The notes beneath the pieces were generated by a model. It worked only from the letters and a program-made list of their open reading frames with translations. It was not told the origin of the DNA and ran no database searches. From Chloroflexota bacterium (GTDB lineage Bacteria; Chloroflexota; Limnocylindria; P2-11E): 6,398 nt of DNA. Both the position numbers and the translations under genes were made by a program. Numbering within the stretch: the stretch's first letter is position 1; each line of letters opens with the position of its first letter. The stretch is from assembly GCA_005881085.1 (NCBI GenBank), contig VBGU01000154.1:1-6398 (forward strand). The letters run 5' to 3'. This document shows, piece after piece, positions 5,375 through 6,398 of the stretch.

Positions 5375-6398
5375 GCGCCGACGCGATCGTGGTCGGCAGC
5401 GGGCCGAACGGACTATCCGCTGCCATCGAGCTCGCGCGCCACGGGCGTTCCGTCACCGTGTACGAAGCGAACGACACGATCGGCGGCGGCTGCCGCTCCG
5501 CCGAGCTCACGCTCCCGGGATTCGTGCACGACATCTGCTCGGCGTTCCATCCGCTCGGTGCTGCGTCGCCGTTCTTCCGCGAGCTCGATCTGTCGCGCGA
5601 AGGCCTCGAGTGGATCGAGCCTCCCGCCGCGCTCGCGCACCCGCTCGATGATGGGACCGCGGTCCTACTCGAGCGCTCGATCGATGCGACGGCCGCGAAC
5701 CTCGGCCCCGACGCGCGGGCGTACCGAAGACTCGTCGCGCCGCTCGTGCCCGAATGGGACCATCTCGCCGCGGACGCGCTCGGACCGCTCATCCGCATTC
5801 CGCGGCATCCGTTGGTCCTGGCGCGGCTCGGACTGCCGGGCGCGTTACCCGTGCGCCTCCTCGCGCGGATCGCGTTCAGCGGCGTGCGTGCGCGGGCGCT
5901 CTTCGCCGGCCTCGCCGCGCACTCGGTCCTGCCCCTCGACGCGCCGCTCACCGCGTCGTTCGCGTTGATGTTCGCGGTCGCGACGCACGTGGCGAACTGG
6001 CCGCTCCCGCGCGGCGGATCGCAGCGCATCGCCGACGCTCTCGCGGCGCGGCTCCGCTCCCTCGGCGGGACGATCGAGACCGGCCATCTCGTGCGCAACC
6101 TCGACGAGGTCGGGAGCGCGCGCGCATATCTCTGTGACGTGACGCCGCGACAGCTCGACGAGATGGCCGGTCCCCGTCTTGACGACCGTTATCGCGCCAA
6201 GCTCCGCTCGTTTCGCTACGGGCCCGGCGTCTTCAAGCTCGACTACGCCATGGACGGCCCGATCCCATGGCGCGCGAAGGAATGCCTCCGCGCGGGGACG
6301 GTGCACCTCGGCGGCACGCTCGACGAGATCGCCAAGAGCGAGGCGCAGATCGCGCGCGGTGTTCCGGCAGAGCGTCCGTTCATCCTCGTCGGACAGCA
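5371..6398 (+). CDS. Phytoene desaturase-like (CrtI/PYROXD2-type) FAD-dependent oxidoreductase, 3' end outside window
   Basis: The first 342 codons of a flavoprotein amine-oxidase/CrtI-type oxidoreductase. The N-terminus is a Rossmann dinucleotide-binding motif, IVVGSGPNGLSAA (residues 6-18), ending with the ribose-binding Glu32, followed by the GGGCRS motif (38-43) that contacts the FAD in this family. Later motifs include PRGGSQRIADAL (near 214), which positions the FAD, and RYGPGVFKLDYAMDG with GTVHLGGTL near the truncated end; these are typical of the broad phytoene-desaturase-like/PYROXD2 group. Members range from carotenoid desaturases to proteins of unknown substrate. No carotenoid genes lie nearby, so I do not assign a carotenoid role. 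The GTG at 5371 overlaps the TGA of the peptidase gene as GTGA, which indicates translational coupling and the same operon; the FAD motif begins almost immediately, so an upstream start is not needed. Full-length relatives are about 500 residues, so roughly a third is missing. Confidence 0.9.
   Translation, partial: MSADAIVVGSGPNGLSAAIELARHGRSVTVYEANDTIGGGCRSAELTLPGFVHDICSAFHPLGAASPFFRELDLSREGLEWIEPPAALAHPLDDGTAVLLERSIDATAANLGPDARAYRRLVAPLVPEWDHLAADALGPLIRIPRHPLVLARLGLPGALPVRLLARIAFSGVRARALFAGLAAHSVLPLDAPLTASFALMFAVATHVANWPLPRGGSQRIADALAARLRSLGGTIETGHLVRNLDEVGSARAYLCDVTPRQLDEMAGPRLDDRYRAKLRSFRYGPGVFKLDYAMDGPIPWRAKECLRAGTVHLGGTLDEIAKSEAQIARGVPAERPFILVGQ

Noticed and set aside
4971..6098. Long minus-strand open frame (375 codons) opposite the peptidase end and the flavoenzyme
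   Set aside because: Its translation is rich in Arg, Ser and Ala without recognisable motifs, and it lies opposite two well-supported genes; it is a typical antisense shadow in GC-rich DNA.

Overview
This is a compact, GC-rich bacterial chromosomal segment. Codons strongly favour G or C in the third position, gene gaps are tiny, and several genes start with GTG. The gene types suggest a free-living, high-GC bacterium of the Chloroflexota or Actinomycetota kind: a rhodanese-MoeB fusion, a DUF4149/TMEM205-like membrane protein, an AlkZ-related protein, an S9 peptidase and a phytoene-desaturase-like flavoenzyme. That placement is inference from gene flavour only, because no marker gene is present. 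There are no RNA genes, transposases, CRISPR arrays or phage genes.

Layout from left to right. (1) On the minus strand, 859 to beyond base 1, lies a MoeB/ThiF-type adenylyltransferase with an N-terminal rhodanese domain; its C-terminal part is outside the window. (2) A 71-bp divergent intergenic region follows. (3) On the plus strand, 931-1416, is a four-helix DUF4149 (TMEM205-like) membrane protein. (4) On the minus strand, 1731-1372, is a 119-residue protein with a His/Cys putative zinc-binding module and a very acidic tail; its 3' end overlaps the DUF4149 gene tail to tail by 45 bp. (5) Divergent from it, on the plus strand to 2614, is an AlkZ-related winged-helix-type protein. (6) After a 9-bp gap, 2624-5374 encodes a 916-residue fusion: a metallo-beta-lactamase-like domain that has lost its metal ligands, a proline-rich linker containing a perfect GC-rich palindrome, a beta-propeller with WSPDG-type repeats and an S9 prolyl-oligopeptidase catalytic domain with an intact Ser-Asp-His triad. 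(7) With a GTGA overlap, 5371 to the window end encodes a phytoene-desaturase-like FAD oxidoreductase, truncated by the window.

Genes (5) to (7) are so tightly packed that they are probably one transcription unit, but their predicted functions do not form an obvious pathway. MoeB serves sulfur activation for molybdopterin or a related sulfur-carrier pathway. I see no clear previously undescribed multi-gene system. The most unusual object is the pseudo-MBL/S9 peptidase fusion and the palindrome in its linker.
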